64,000 nucleotides of DNA, from contig NZ_JPON01000001.1 in the NCBI RefSeq assembly GCF_000733935.1, positions 2,588,501 through 2,652,500 of the forward strand, given 5' to 3'. The notes under the pieces are model-generated. The model did no database searches, was not told the DNA's origin, and saw only the letters and a program-made list of their open reading frames with translations. How positions within the stretch are numbered: position 1 is the stretch's first letter; every line of letters begins with the position of its first letter. Below, piece after piece: positions 1-9,460 of this stretch. This DNA is from Methylomarinum vadi (lineage in GTDB: Bacteria; Pseudomonadota; Gammaproteobacteria; Methylococcales; Methylomonadaceae). The position numbers and the translations under genes are program-made.

Positions 1-87
1 GTCTTTTTGGCATGTCAAACGACAACTGGCATATACCTCAAAAAACTAACGACGCATTCTGTGTTTTACTGCTCGACAATGGACATG

Positions 88-1100
88 CTAAACATGCTCC
101 AAGGCGATATCTCTTTGTAAAAAATCTTCGATTGCATGGGAATCGCTGAAATTACCATAAGCCAACAATAACTTCGCATAAACCGATTCCAAAGACATGT
201 TCCAGAGCATTATCGCCCCCGCGCCAACAATTCTTGCGTACTCCGATAAAGCTCGGGATGCTCCAACGCCGGCGCGAGATAAACGGCTTTTCCCTGCTGG
301 CGACATTTGTCGATAAACTCCGGCAAACTATATCGATTGCCGAAATCTCGGGATGAGCAGGCCGTACCGGAATGATAAAGATCGTGCAGCACCGCAGCGA
401 CTCCGTTTAGGTTAATATGAGAATAATCCAACCCAGGGTAGGGGCGCAACAATATTATCGAACTGGAGAACTTCGCATTCAATGTTATTTTGACGCAATT
501 ACTTCGCTCTATTTCATGTAATTGGGTAAATCGGCCGTGCTCGAATTGCATGAAAGGGCGCGATTGCACACTGACGAAATCGCCGCTTAACTGTAAGGAA
601 GAGGCCAATCTGGTAGCAATGTGAACCCACATGTGCTGTCCCGGATTTTTATAAGGAACCCACACGCCCCTCGGCTGTTGCTGGACGATATACTCCACCG
701 CACAGATAAAATTGTCCAATCCGTTAGCATCGGGATGACCTAAAGGATGATTGCTGGAAACCAGCAGCAGCGGAATTTCCAGACTATTGAAATACAATCC
801 CAAGGCCGCGGCCGTGAAGGCCAATGTATCGGTTCCGTGGGTTACAATGACACCGTCGTACTGATCCGGGTTTTCCGCCTCGATAGCACCGATCAATCTG
901 TTCCATACAGAAGGGTGCAAATTTTCGCTCAACAGCTGCAGCGGCTGCGAAATTTTGAAACTGACTGTGTCTACTCCGATGTAACTCCGTTCGAATGATT
1001 CAATAAGCTTGAAACGCGCTTGATTTGATGTGTCAATCGTACCCTGGTCGCTGCTGGAGCCGATGGTTCCCCCGGTAAAAACAAGCAGAATCTTCTTCAT
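88..1100 (-). pseudogene. ansA: L-asparaginase, type I, C-terminus frameshifted
   Basis: Asparaginase hydrolyses L-asparagine to aspartate and ammonia. From the ATG at 1100 the frame shows the first catalytic-Thr motif FTGGTIGS (residues 8-15) and the second motif VTHGTDTL (about 86-93). The frame stops at 210 just after the conserved ELLARG. The family C-terminus (NMSLESVYAKLLLAYGN) continues in another frame down to a stop at 88. One extra G in the G5 run (C216-220 on the plus strand) restores ARGAIMLWNMSLES and gives about 337 aa, matching the roughly 338 aa of E. coli AnsA. It is therefore either a real frameshift or a homopolymer sequencing error. It is divergent from folA across 49 bp. 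An in-frame extension upstream of 1100 exists but overlaps folA and is not needed. Confidence 0.85.
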
Positions 1101-1149
1101 TATTTTAGGTATGATGTGCAATCGAAATATAAGCATCATAAACGAAAAT

Positions 1150-1674
1150 ATGAAAATATCACTCATCGTCGCGATGGCCAGCAACCGAGTCATCGGCGTG
1201 GACAATAAAATGCCCTGGCATCTATCGGCCGATTTAAAAAAATTCAAACGAATCACCATGGGGTCTCCCATTTTAATGGGCAGAAAGACCTTCGAATCGA
1301 TCGGCCGTCCATTGCCCGGCCGGCGCAATGTCATCATCAGCCGCAATCCCGCTTATCGCCAGGAAGGCTGCGAGGTTTTCAACGATCTGAACCAAGCTCT
1401 TAGCAGTTGCGGCGATGCCGAAGAAATATTTGTCATCGGTGGTGCCAAACTTTACAAAACCTTGTTACCGCGCGCGGACTATTTGTATTTGACCGAAATC
1501 AACCAGGAATTTGCCGGCGACACACTGTTCCCCGAGTTCGATAGACAAGATTGGCGTGAAATTGACAGAGAAGATATCGCCGATGATCCGACGGTGGATT
1601 TTTCCTACAGCTTCATCAAACTGGAAAAAATCGATGTTGGCGAGGAATATGCCTATAAAGACGTTGGCTGTTGA
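1150..1674 (+). CDS. folA: Dihydrofolate reductase
   Basis: Reduces dihydrofolate to tetrahydrofolate with NADPH in the cytoplasm, supplying one-carbon metabolism and thymidylate synthesis; thyA lies at 62.8 kb. The 174-aa protein opens MKISLIVAMASNRVIG and has the substrate-pocket segment MPWHLSADLKKFKRITMG and the cofactor segment MGRKTFESIGRPLPGRRN followed by FVIGGAKLY, all in family order. E. coli FolA is 159 aa, so the length is slightly long. The ATG at 1150 was chosen because homology starts there; the longer frame from 1030 runs antisense through ansA. Divergent from the asparaginase gene. Confidence 0.95.
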   Translation: MKISLIVAMASNRVIGVDNKMPWHLSADLKKFKRITMGSPILMGRKTFESIGRPLPGRRNVIISRNPAYRQEGCEVFNDLNQALSSCGDAEEIFVIGGAKLYKTLLPRADYLYLTEINQEFAGDTLFPEFDRQDWREIDREDIADDPTVDFSYSFIKLEKIDVGEEYAYKDVGC

Positions 1675-1804
1675 AGGTTGGCAACTTGCAAAACATTGCA
1701 ACTTTATGCGGTCGCGATGTTATTGTTTGATCGAGTAAAAAGGAGTATCGTCGAGAAGCTGATAATAAAAATAAAGTGATAATTCTAATAATAGAGGAAG
1801 GATT

Positions 1805-3499
1805 ATGGCTAACTACAATAACTATAACCGACGCCAATTTCTGCAACACTCAGTATTAGGTGTCGCGGCTTCTGTTTTTCCCAACCTATTATGGGCGCAG
1901 GCTGGATATATCAAAACGTCACCGACACCCGGATTTAATCCGGATGTGGAGATTGAATTTACCTCCCGTCTTGCCCATATACAAATACTAAAAACCGGCC
2001 CGACCACTCGGGTACAAAAATATTACGCCAGATTGCTCAAGGGCCCCAAACATACCCTGCAACAACTTCCAGGCAATTACCTGGGCCCGATCTTAAATTT
2101 ACAACAAGGACAAAAAGTTCGGGTTTATTTTCATAACCGTCTCCCCGAACCTTCCATCATCCATTGGCACGGCTTGCACGTGCCGCAAAAAAGCGACGGC
2201 CATCCGATGTATTCGATTCCTTCCGGCGAGGGCTTCGTCTATGAATATGAAGTTTTGAACCGGGCCGGCACCAGTTTTTACCATTCCCATACCCATGAAC
2301 TTACTGCCGAACAAGTCTATAAGGGCTTGGCCGGATTGATCACAGTAACCGACGGAGAAGAACAAAAACTAGACCTGCCTTCGGGTGAATACGATTTACC
2401 GCTGGTCATACAAGATCGGACATTTAATGCCAGAAACCAACTTCGTTATGTCCATGGCATGCATGGCCGCATGATGGGTTTTTTGGGCGATACCATCCTG
2501 GTCAACGGAAAACCCGATGTCGAATTTTCGGTCAAATCGCGCGCTTATCGATTTCGGGCCCTAAATGGTTCCAATTCGCGCATTTATAAATTGGGCTGGG
2601 ACGACGGCACGCCCTTAACGGTCATCGGCACCGATGCCGGCCTACTGGAAAAACCTGAAACCCGGCCGTATATCATGCTGGGTTCGGGTGAACGCGTCGA
2701 TTTATGGCTGGATTTCAGTGGTCGTGAAGTTGGTTCCAAACTGGTGCTATACAGCCTGCCTTTTTCCGGCGCGATGCCGCCGATGGCCGAAAGAATGCGC
2801 AAAGGCCAGAGCAACAATTCTATGGGTATGGGTAGAATGGGCGGTAAAAGAGGCGGCATGATGGGCGGAGGCATGGGCATGATGGTTAGCCGGCTTGCCC
2901 AAGGCGAGAAATTTCCCATTGCCACCTTTAAGATCAGCGAGAAAGTCAGCGATTCGCCGAAACTGCCGGAAAGATTGGTCGCCTTTCAGCGCCTGACCGA
3001 AAAGGATGTCGATAATGCCGATAAACCGATTCCGATCGCCATCTCGATGAAACCGATGGCGCCGCAACTGAACGGCAAATCCTTTTCCTTGGATCAAGTG
3101 ATGGATTTTGAAAAAGTACCGCTGAACTCGATCAAGAAAATCCGCATTTTTCACGACCATGGCATGAACGAAGGCGAACATGAAGCAATGGCTATGGAGG
3201 GAAAAATGAAGAAAGGCGGGGGCATGGGCATGATGTGGTCGATGGCCCATCCCATCCACTTGCACGGCCAGCAATATCAGATTATCTCGAGAAAAATGGA
3301 AGGCATGCGCAAGGAAGAATACGCCACCGTCAAGGACGGCTTCATCGACTCCGGCTGGAAGGATACCGTGCTAATCATGCCCGGCGAGGAAATCGAAATC
3401 ATCAAACCGTTTCAGGACTACAAAGGCTTGTTCCTGTTCCATTGCCATAACCTGGAACATGAGGATTTGGGGATGATGAGGCAGTTTTATATCGGTTAG
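1805..3499 (+). CDS. Tat-exported multicopper oxidase, CueO/CopA-like, Met-rich
   Basis: Likely a periplasmic cuprous oxidase or copper-tolerance enzyme. The 564-aa protein has a Tat signal (NRRQFLQ, residues 8-14, then a hydrophobic stretch ending near AQA). All four copper motifs are present: HWHG (120-123), HSHTHE (160-165), HPIHLHG (482-488) and HCHNLEHEDLGMM (546-558). Two Met/Gly-rich inserts (about 333-361 and 454-480) resemble the methionine-rich substrate helix of CueO that binds Cu(I). The ATG at 1805 follows a strong ribosome site, GAGGAAGG. It stands alone, with folA 130 bp upstream and a convergent pilE downstream. The fold is clear; the exact role (CueO or PcoA/CopA type) is inferred. 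Confidence 0.9.
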   Translation: MANYNNYNRRQFLQHSVLGVAASVFPNLLWAQAGYIKTSPTPGFNPDVEIEFTSRLAHIQILKTGPTTRVQKYYARLLKGPKHTLQQLPGNYLGPILNLQQGQKVRVYFHNRLPEPSIIHWHGLHVPQKSDGHPMYSIPSGEGFVYEYEVLNRAGTSFYHSHTHELTAEQVYKGLAGLITVTDGEEQKLDLPSGEYDLPLVIQDRTFNARNQLRYVHGMHGRMMGFLGDTILVNGKPDVEFSVKSRAYRFRALNGSNSRIYKLGWDDGTPLTVIGTDAGLLEKPETRPYIMLGSGERVDLWLDFSGREVGSKLVLYSLPFSGAMPPMAERMRKGQSNNSMGMGRMGGKRGGMMGGGMGMMVSRLAQGEKFPIATFKISEKVSDSPKLPERLVAFQRLTEKDVDNADKPIPIAISMKPMAPQLNGKSFSLDQVMDFEKVPLNSIKKIRIFHDHGMNEGEHEAMAMEGKMKKGGGMGMMWSMAHPIHLHGQQYQIISRKMEGMRKEEYATVKDGFIDSGWKDTVLIMPGEEIEIIKPFQDYKGLFLFHCHNLEHEDLGMMRQFYIG

Positions 3500-3519
3500 T
3501 TATATTCAAGATTAGAATG

Positions 3520-3556
3520 GCCTGGATACGTGATTATAGACCGTATGTATCCAGGC
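3520..3556. terminator. Hairpin between convergent multicopper oxidase and pilE
   Basis: GCCTGGATAC (3520-3529) pairs perfectly with GTATCCAGGC (3547-3556). It lies between two converging genes and may end transcription from both sides, although no clear T-run follows either arm. Confidence 0.5.
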
Positions 3557-3564
3557 AATAAACG

Positions 3565-4035
3565 TTAACGCTCCCAGCACCCTGTTGAAGCATTATCATC
3601 GCTATCGGTCGATGTCTTGCTGCCATTCTGGTCTATAGACAGGGTCTTACAATTAGTGTCTCCCGTCTGGACGCCTTTATAGGTGGCAGTTAAAGTATAG
3701 TTAGCCCCGTCAGCTCCAGAAATACTCAAATCGTAATTATTATCTGGAGAAGCAGTGCTATGCTCCACTGTGTAAGTTGGGGTCGCTGTATCACACACCG
3801 AATCATTAACGCCATCATTATCGTCGGCGACAATATTATCCGCGTATTCAATACAATTTGCCCTGAATTTTTCTTGCGCTTGCTGCAAAGCCAATAAGCC
3901 TGCCTTGGCATCCGCCCGTCTCGCCCTCATGACATAGTCCTGGTAGGCAGGATAGGCTATCGTGGCCAAAATAGTCAGAACAACAACGACTATCATCAGT
4001 TCAATCAACGTAAAACCTTGATTTTTTTTCTGCAT
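3565..4035 (-). CDS. pilE: Type IV pilin, PilE-like
   Basis: Pilin or minor pilin of the type IV pilus. The prepilin signature is intact: a short basic leader, then GFTLIELMIVVVVLTILA with cleavage before Phe and the conserved Glu at mature position 5. The globular domain has paired cysteines, including one near the C-terminus (STGCWER), as expected for a disulphide-closed D-region. The 156-aa product starts at the ATG at 4035, which has AAGGAA five bases upstream; the upstream ATG at 4053 lacks such a site. It is transcribed away from the fimT operon, so it is probably regulated separately from it. Confidence 0.88.
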   Translation of the reverse strand: MQKKNQGFTLIELMIVVVVLTILATIAYPAYQDYVMRARRADAKAGLLALQQAQEKFRANCIEYADNIVADDNDGVNDSVCDTATPTYTVEHSTASPDNNYDLSISGADGANYTLTATYKGVQTGDTNCKTLSIDQNGSKTSTDSDDNASTGCWER

Positions 4036-4053
4036 AGTTATTCCTTGAGCCAT

Positions 4054-4351
4054 TAACTATTAATTACTAACAACATTTCTAAATCAGCCGATGTTATCGA
4101 CATATTCGCTTTAATTACAACATGCCCTGGTCGATAGACATATCCCTTATCGTCGGCATTTATCTAAGATAAATTATCGAAACCATTTTTACTTTATGCC
4201 AGGGGTTTATGGTTTAACTACTATCAGCATAGTATAAAACCTATTGATATTATGAAAGTTTTACGTCAATCAAAAAATGACAACAGCGTAGCAAAAAATA
4301 AAAATCGATAGCCTATAATGAATGGAACATTGGAGAAAATCATGATTTGTT
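4054..4351. other. Divergent control region between pilE and fimT
   Basis: About 300 bp with no gene. It is A+T-rich and carries the promoters for pilE (leftward) and the fimT operon (rightward). A TATAAT is visible at 4314-4319, but no good -35 partner accompanies it. I found no convincing sigma-54 element for pilE. Confidence 0.5.
4314..4319 (+). promoter_or_regulatory. Possible -10 box of the fimT-pilW-pilX-pilV operon
   Basis: Perfect TATAAT placed 33 bp before the fimT start. No recognisable TTGACA lies 16-18 bp upstream, so this is suggestive only. Confidence 0.3.
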
Positions 4352-4873
4352 ATGAATAAGCAAAAAAATGCTGGGTTCACGCTACTGGAAGCAATCATTG
4401 TAGTTGCAATCATCAGTATTGTTGCCGTGTTCGCAATTCCGGCATATCAAAATACTGTCGAACGTAACAGATTAAAACAGGCGGTGGAATCGTTTAAATC
4501 GGATTTACAACTGGCTCGCACCAAAGCAATCAAACGCAGCCAGAATATTTTGATTACTCGCACAGCAGGTAATGCTGGCGCATGGTGCTACGGCCTAACG
4601 GCGAAAGCAGCTTGTGATTGCACGCAGACGAACGCGAGCGCGGCTGATTTTTGTGAAATAAAACGCGTTTCTGGTAACGATTTCGATTCCACCAACCTGA
4701 TTTCAGCTTCGGGTAATAGCAGTTTTGATTTCCGGCGCGGAACAATTGGGGCGAATGGCGTCAGCTTCAGCACGGATAACTACACGGCCAGGGTGGTTTT
4801 CAGCTCTGTGGGCAGAGTAAGAATATGTACACCCGCCGGAACTACCGGCTTACCTACTTATCCAGGTTGTTAA
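4352..4873 (+). CDS. fimT: Minor pseudopilin, GspH/FimT family
   Basis: First gene of a minor-pilin operon whose products prime type IV pilus assembly at the inner membrane. The 173-aa product has a short leader, prepilin site AGFTLLEAIIVVAIISIVAV with Glu5, and the N-terminal helix segment PAYQNTVERNRLKQAVESF typical of FimT/FimU. Several cysteines in the C-terminal half, including one next to the end (YPGC), suggest disulphides. It is 19 bp upstream of pilW. FimT and FimU cannot be told apart by eye, so the symbol indicates the family. Confidence 0.85.
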   Translation: MNKQKNAGFTLLEAIIVVAIISIVAVFAIPAYQNTVERNRLKQAVESFKSDLQLARTKAIKRSQNILITRTAGNAGAWCYGLTAKAACDCTQTNASAADFCEIKRVSGNDFDSTNLISASGNSSFDFRRGTIGANGVSFSTDNYTARVVFSSVGRVRICTPAGTTGLPTYPGC

Positions 4874-4892
4874 TTTAGGGCGAGGATTCTAT

Positions 4893-5657
4893 ATGAACAA
4901 AAACTCCGGTTTAACCCTAATTGAAATTTTGATCGCTCTAGTGTTGGGTTTGTTAGTGATTGGTACGACGATTACCCTTTATATCATGACCGTCAAAAGC
5001 AGTAATGACACCCTACAATCCACTCGTCTGAATCATGACCTGGATTCCGTGTTGAGTCTAATGATGAACGATATTAAACGGGCCGGATATTGGGGAAATG
5101 CAGTGATTAATGCAGACAGCAGGAATAATCCCTTCACTGTCAATCCAACAACCGACATTCAAATCCGTAACCTGGCAGCTCCTACTACAGTTGCCGACCC
5201 GGGAAACTGCATACTCTACAGTTATGACGCAAACGACGACGGAGTGGTTGATAATAACGAGCATTACGGTTTCAGACTAAGCAACAACAGTATTGACATT
5301 CGCAAATCAGGAGTCACAAACGACAATTGCAATGATGCTGGCAATGATGATTGGGAAGAGATTGTCGTAGGAGATGAATTGAATATAACCAATCTTCAGT
5401 TCAGTATGTTGCCGCTCGGCGCTCTGAATGCCACGACCCGGTGTATGAACTTTTCTCCCGATCCCTCGACCTCATTTAATACGACCTGTGACGTTGCTGA
5501 TAACACCGCCGGAAATATTAACTCCGGAGATACTGTCGTTGAAAAGCGGATTGTCAATATTAGTGTAACAGGCACTCTGGACAATGATGCGGCCGTGACA
5601 AAAACTCTTACCGGTACAGTGCAAGTTCGCAATGAACGAATATTTACCCAGCCGTAA
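4893..5657 (+). CDS. pilW: Type IV pilus minor pilin PilW
   Basis: Second gene of the minor-pilin operon, 254 aa. The N-terminus SGLTLIEILIALVLGLLVIG is a class III signal with Glu5, here with Leu instead of Phe at +1. It is followed by the PilW-type helix with DLDSVLSLMMNDIKRAGYWGNA, the conserved R-A-G-Y/F-W motif of this family. The C-terminal portion ends in a beta-rich segment with a T-x-T-x-x-V-Q-V-R-N pattern common to PilW. Spacing to pilX is 15 bp with GAGAGAGG as ribosome site, so the genes are co-transcribed. Confidence 0.88.
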   Translation: MNKNSGLTLIEILIALVLGLLVIGTTITLYIMTVKSSNDTLQSTRLNHDLDSVLSLMMNDIKRAGYWGNAVINADSRNNPFTVNPTTDIQIRNLAAPTTVADPGNCILYSYDANDDGVVDNNEHYGFRLSNNSIDIRKSGVTNDNCNDAGNDDWEEIVVGDELNITNLQFSMLPLGALNATTRCMNFSPDPSTSFNTTCDVADNTAGNINSGDTVVEKRIVNISVTGTLDNDAAVTKTLTGTVQVRNERIFTQP

Positions 5658-5672
5658 GAGAGAGGAATATCG

Positions 5673-6911
5673 ATGAAGTCAATCAAAAAAAGATTAAACA
5701 AACAACATGGTGCGGCTGCTTTATTAACTTCAGTGGTGCTATTGATCTGTATCACCCTTGTTATTCTGCTTACGGCTAAAACTGTTTTGGTGGAAACCCA
5801 GATCACATCCGACAATTACCGAACCAGTCAGGCTGCATCTGCGGCGAGTGCGGCCATGAACCATGGAATCGCCTATTTCATGGAGGATGGATTGGATCAT
5901 GATGGCGATGACGCCGTCGATTTCACTATTGGCTCGCGGTTTAATCTCACCCTCAATTCCGGTGGACAACAAACCACAGCCCAATTTTATTACGACAATA
6001 ATCCGGGAAACGCATGCGATTGCCCACCACCCGGTTGCATGGCTACAACGAACATGACCGAAGCGATGATCATTGCACGGGGATGGAGCGATGATGGAGT
6101 CGCCACCAGGACAATATCGCAGTGCTTAACAACCTTCGATATTTTTGACGGAGGCGAAGGCCCTAAGCAACCCTTTGTGAGCCGCCAATCGGTCGGCGTT
6201 GCCGGTAATGCCAGAATTATCAACCGCTACACTAACAGTAGTGTTTGGTCGGGCGGCAGTATCGGCATACTCGGTGCTTCATTCGGTACTTATTTACGAC
6301 CATCCAATACTCTACGCACTGATTATACCAAGGCTGAGCTTGACGATGAGGACGAAACAGTCAACACCCAACGGGTATCGGACAGAGACTCTGGCGTTGG
6401 CATCGACGTGATTACCAATGATCCCACGCTGGGTAATAAAACGCCCGATCAATTGTTCGATATGTTCTTTACAACCACCAAGACCAAAATCATGAATCTG
6501 GCTGATAGCGTTGACCAAAAATTCGCTGTCGGTGTAGATCTTGATGCTGTCACTCCAGCCGTCTCAGGGGTCGTCTGGGTGGGCGATAACAGTGCCACGC
6601 CATCCACGACAGATACCACCATTAGTACCGGCGATGTCATTGGTTCACCCGATAAGCCGGTGATATTGATCATTAATGGGGACTTAAAAATGACCGGGGG
6701 TACCGTCCATGGCGTCATCTATGTGATGGGGGAGCTAACTGTTACAGGTAACCCAATTATGAAGGGTTCCTTGATTAGTGAGAGCGGTAACAGTAGTGGA
6801 ACAGGAACATTGAACTTGGTTTACGTACCTTATGGCGAAGAGGGCGATCCCAACCCTGCTTTTATTAAAGGAACGGGGGCGGTTGTGAGCGGCTCCTGGA
6901 CGGATTGGTGA
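5673..6911 (+). CDS. pilX: PilX-like minor pilin
   Basis: 412-aa member of the minor-pilin operon. It has a basic start and GAAALLTSVVLLICITLVIL as membrane segment (residues about 13-34), without the classic F-T-L-x-E. This matches the PilX N-terminal domain, which reads Q-x-G-A-A-L-hydrophobic. The middle holds a Cys pair region (CDCPPPGC), and the C-terminal third is a Gly/Thr-rich beta stretch (GGTVHGVIYVMGELTVTG) that looks like a short beta-helix or bactofilin-like fold. That is longer than a usual PilX of about 170-200 aa. Assignment rests on operon position and N-terminus. Confidence 0.78.
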   Translation: MKSIKKRLNKQHGAAALLTSVVLLICITLVILLTAKTVLVETQITSDNYRTSQAASAASAAMNHGIAYFMEDGLDHDGDDAVDFTIGSRFNLTLNSGGQQTTAQFYYDNNPGNACDCPPPGCMATTNMTEAMIIARGWSDDGVATRTISQCLTTFDIFDGGEGPKQPFVSRQSVGVAGNARIINRYTNSSVWSGGSIGILGASFGTYLRPSNTLRTDYTKAELDDEDETVNTQRVSDRDSGVGIDVITNDPTLGNKTPDQLFDMFFTTTKTKIMNLADSVDQKFAVGVDLDAVTPAVSGVVWVGDNSATPSTTDTTISTGDVIGSPDKPVILIINGDLKMTGGTVHGVIYVMGELTVTGNPIMKGSLISESGNSSGTGTLNLVYVPYGEEGDPNPAFIKGTGAVVSGSWTDW

Positions 6912-6935
6912 TTTATAAAATAAAAGGTGTTTGCG

Positions 6936-9305
6936 ATGCACAAATTGAGTAACAGAAGTCATAGGGGTATCGGCCTCATTGAAGTGCTGATCACTACTGT
7001 CGTGATCGCGGTCGGCTTATTGGCGGTCGCTTCCTTACAAAGCGGCTTAACCAGCGAAAGCGGTCTGAATAAGACGCGTTCGGAAGCAAAAACTTTATGC
7101 GATAACAGGATAGAGCAACTCCGGGATGCGTTAAGTGAGGCGGGGTATAATGCCATAGCCAGCTCGACCGCAGATGAAACAATCACCGGTACCAATGAGG
7201 TATTTACCCGCAGCTGGTCCGTCGATGATTTACCGGACGCCGGAGCAACCGATCCTGCCGATCAGGTTGGCCCCGAGCGCAAGCGCATCAGCGTTACTTG
7301 TAGCTGGGGCGCCGGCGGTGCGAATGAACGAGTCGTAGTGCAAAGCGTTATCAGCTACGAAGATTTGGGCGCCGCCGCACTAGCCGCTATTACCTCCGGG
7401 CTGGGCGGATTAAATATCAACGACCCAAGCACGAACGCCAACTCTTCCGATGAAATCATTGATGCAACGGATGTTCCCATTCCCGAGGATGCGGTAGCCG
7501 GCGACAATGGCCTTTACAGCCTTCCCGGACTCGAAGAGGGCCAATACGTCAAGGACAACGGTGATGGAACTGGAACAATAGTTTATTTATGTAGTAGCTT
7601 AATTCCCTTTGAAAACGGGTTGTATACCCGTCGGGTACACTATAAACCGGCAACCACCGATTTCAAGGAAGCGATCGAATTATTCGAAGATAATGAAGAT
7701 GCTTTCGGCAGTTGCACCCGCCGCATTCGTTTTAACGGCGGCATTATTTTACCGATCAAGGGAGTCGTGTATTCTAGGGCGACCACGGGAAATGGAGCTA
7801 ACGTTACTTTGCTGGAATTGAGGGACGCCTCCAATACGCAGCTTTTCACCTTTAATGCGACGGAAAGCGGCAGTTATTGCGTGTTTAACCCCGAAGAAAG
7901 TAGCACTAGTGCTCCCTATATTTGCTATGTGGGCGGAAACTGCGTCAATGGACCTGTAGGAACCACGGCAACTACGGATGGAATCAACTTTTCCAACGCA
8001 GGTGTCGGCGATAATACAGTAGTGACTCAATGTCCGGCGCCGGTTGCCAACCCATCTCCAACACCGCCTTATCCAACTGGAGTCTATCAGGAAGTTGGGC
8101 CTGGCGGTTGGCGTGGCAAAGTGGGATTGTTAGGTATTCCGGAAAGTAGTAAGAATGTATGCTTTGCAGAAGAATTAATCGAGATTCAGCAACAGCAAGC
8201 CGACCAACATACGTTAGATACAGCCAGGAACTATTTCACCCGCAGAGTCAACAACGGGGTCGAAAGCAACGAAGGTATCAACCGACCTTATAACTGTCAT
8301 GACATGGTCATTATCAATGGCCAATCTACTACCGTTCAGGTCCATGACGAATGTATTCAGGAATCAGCAAGCATCGTTGGTTTGGCTTTGGCATCAAAAA
8401 ATATTCAGCGCAATTTGACTGGATCTACGATAAACAGCGTTATCTTAACGCCGGATATTACCTTTTGCACGAATGATACACCTACCGAATACACGATTGC
8501 GGGAACTGTCACCAATGCCGCCAGTGTTCCGGTTATCACTATCAATGATGGTTCCAACAGCGCTAATTGTACGGCCACCATTTCCAGTTATTCTTGTACG
8601 ATCAGCACAACTGCCAATGCGGTCACAATCACCGGCACAGACAGCAATGGAACAAGCAGTTGTTTTATGACTCCACCGGACTCACCAGCATGTGAACTCA
8701 AATTCACTCAAATCGAGGGCCAAAGAACCATAACAGCAGCGATCATAAAAACTGGCAACGGCACTTTATCCAACATTACTGTTAGCGGTACCGATGCCAC
8801 CTGTGTCGGAACCGAATGTACGGTGGCCAACGACTGGACTGGAACATTGACGGCTACGGCGACCTGTAGCGGTACTCCAACATCGGTTAGCGCTACTAGC
8901 GCAACGATCGCTGCGGATGCCGTCACAACCAGTATCACGATGCCTGAATGTACCGATACAGTCGTCAATCGGACGATTAGCGGAAGCATTTCGATATCGA
9001 ATCAGGTGGACAATTTGGAATCGATCAGCGTAAATCTCAATGGCAGCGTATGCGGTGGCTCGTTATCTAAATTATCCAACAGCACAGGAAGTTACAGCTG
9101 CACTGTTCCAGATGCCACTAATGTCACCATTGAGATCACCATATATCCGGTATGTAGTAACAAACAATACACGATTTACGCGAATACTCCTTCCGGACAA
9201 TTTAGCTCTACTGGTGATGGCGTGTTGACTATTAATCTTGGAACCATTAGTAGCGACTTAGTTATCGATGGATCTGTTACCCGTTCTAACTTAAATTGTA
9301 ATTAG
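6936..9305 (+). CDS. pilV: Giant PilV-like minor pilin with repeated Cys-rich tail
   Basis: Last gene of the pilus operon. The N-terminus RGIGLIEVLITTVVIAVGLL is a PilV-type prepilin signal (Glu5), and the helix that follows, with QSGLTSESGLNKTRSEA, is PilV-like. Normal PilV is roughly 150-190 aa, but this protein is 789 aa. After about residue 190 come a carboxypeptidase-regulatory-like segment (GVVYSRATTGNGANVTLLEL) and then three tandem domains of about 80 aa. These start near residues 517, 596 and 678 at YTIAGTVTN, RTITAAIIK and RTISGSISI, each with cysteines and Thr/Ser/Asn richness. The ATG at 6936 has AAGGTG seven bases upstream. The extension may replace a tip adhesin; that is inference. 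Confidence 0.8.
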   Translation: MHKLSNRSHRGIGLIEVLITTVVIAVGLLAVASLQSGLTSESGLNKTRSEAKTLCDNRIEQLRDALSEAGYNAIASSTADETITGTNEVFTRSWSVDDLPDAGATDPADQVGPERKRISVTCSWGAGGANERVVVQSVISYEDLGAAALAAITSGLGGLNINDPSTNANSSDEIIDATDVPIPEDAVAGDNGLYSLPGLEEGQYVKDNGDGTGTIVYLCSSLIPFENGLYTRRVHYKPATTDFKEAIELFEDNEDAFGSCTRRIRFNGGIILPIKGVVYSRATTGNGANVTLLELRDASNTQLFTFNATESGSYCVFNPEESSTSAPYICYVGGNCVNGPVGTTATTDGINFSNAGVGDNTVVTQCPAPVANPSPTPPYPTGVYQEVGPGGWRGKVGLLGIPESSKNVCFAEELIEIQQQQADQHTLDTARNYFTRRVNNGVESNEGINRPYNCHDMVIINGQSTTVQVHDECIQESASIVGLALASKNIQRNLTGSTINSVILTPDITFCTNDTPTEYTIAGTVTNAASVPVITINDGSNSANCTATISSYSCTISTTANAVTITGTDSNGTSSCFMTPPDSPACELKFTQIEGQRTITAAIIKTGNGTLSNITVSGTDATCVGTECTVANDWTGTLTATATCSGTPTSVSATSATIAADAVTTSITMPECTDTVVNRTISGSISISNQVDNLESISVNLNGSVCGGSLSKLSNSTGSYSCTVPDATNVTIEITIYPVCSNKQYTIYANTPSGQFSSTGDGVLTINLGTISSDLVIDGSVTRSNLNCN

Positions 9306-9344
9306 ACATATTAAATATGCATTTCAAACTCGATAAATGGGACT

Positions 9345-9380
9345 CCTTTCGTTCTACTCACTCGAAAATAGAACGGAAGG
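9345..9380 (+). terminator. Hairpin after the pilus operon
   Basis: CCTTTCGTTCTA (9345-9356) pairs with TAGAACGGAAGG (9369-9380) with one G-T pair. It begins 40 bp after the pilV stop. There is no T-run, so it may be a Rho-assisted or mRNA-stabilising hairpin. Confidence 0.45.
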
Positions 9381-9460
9381 TGCTTCAAAACGGTAATCCT
9401 AACGATCATGGCGCTTGGGCGCCACCCCAGCCAATGAAAGTGTCAAACGCCTGATCGTTC

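Noticed and set aside
4036-4200. Sigma-54 promoter for pilE
   Set aside because: A TGGCAT-like element is present on the minus strand, but the -12 GC element does not fit at the required spacing.
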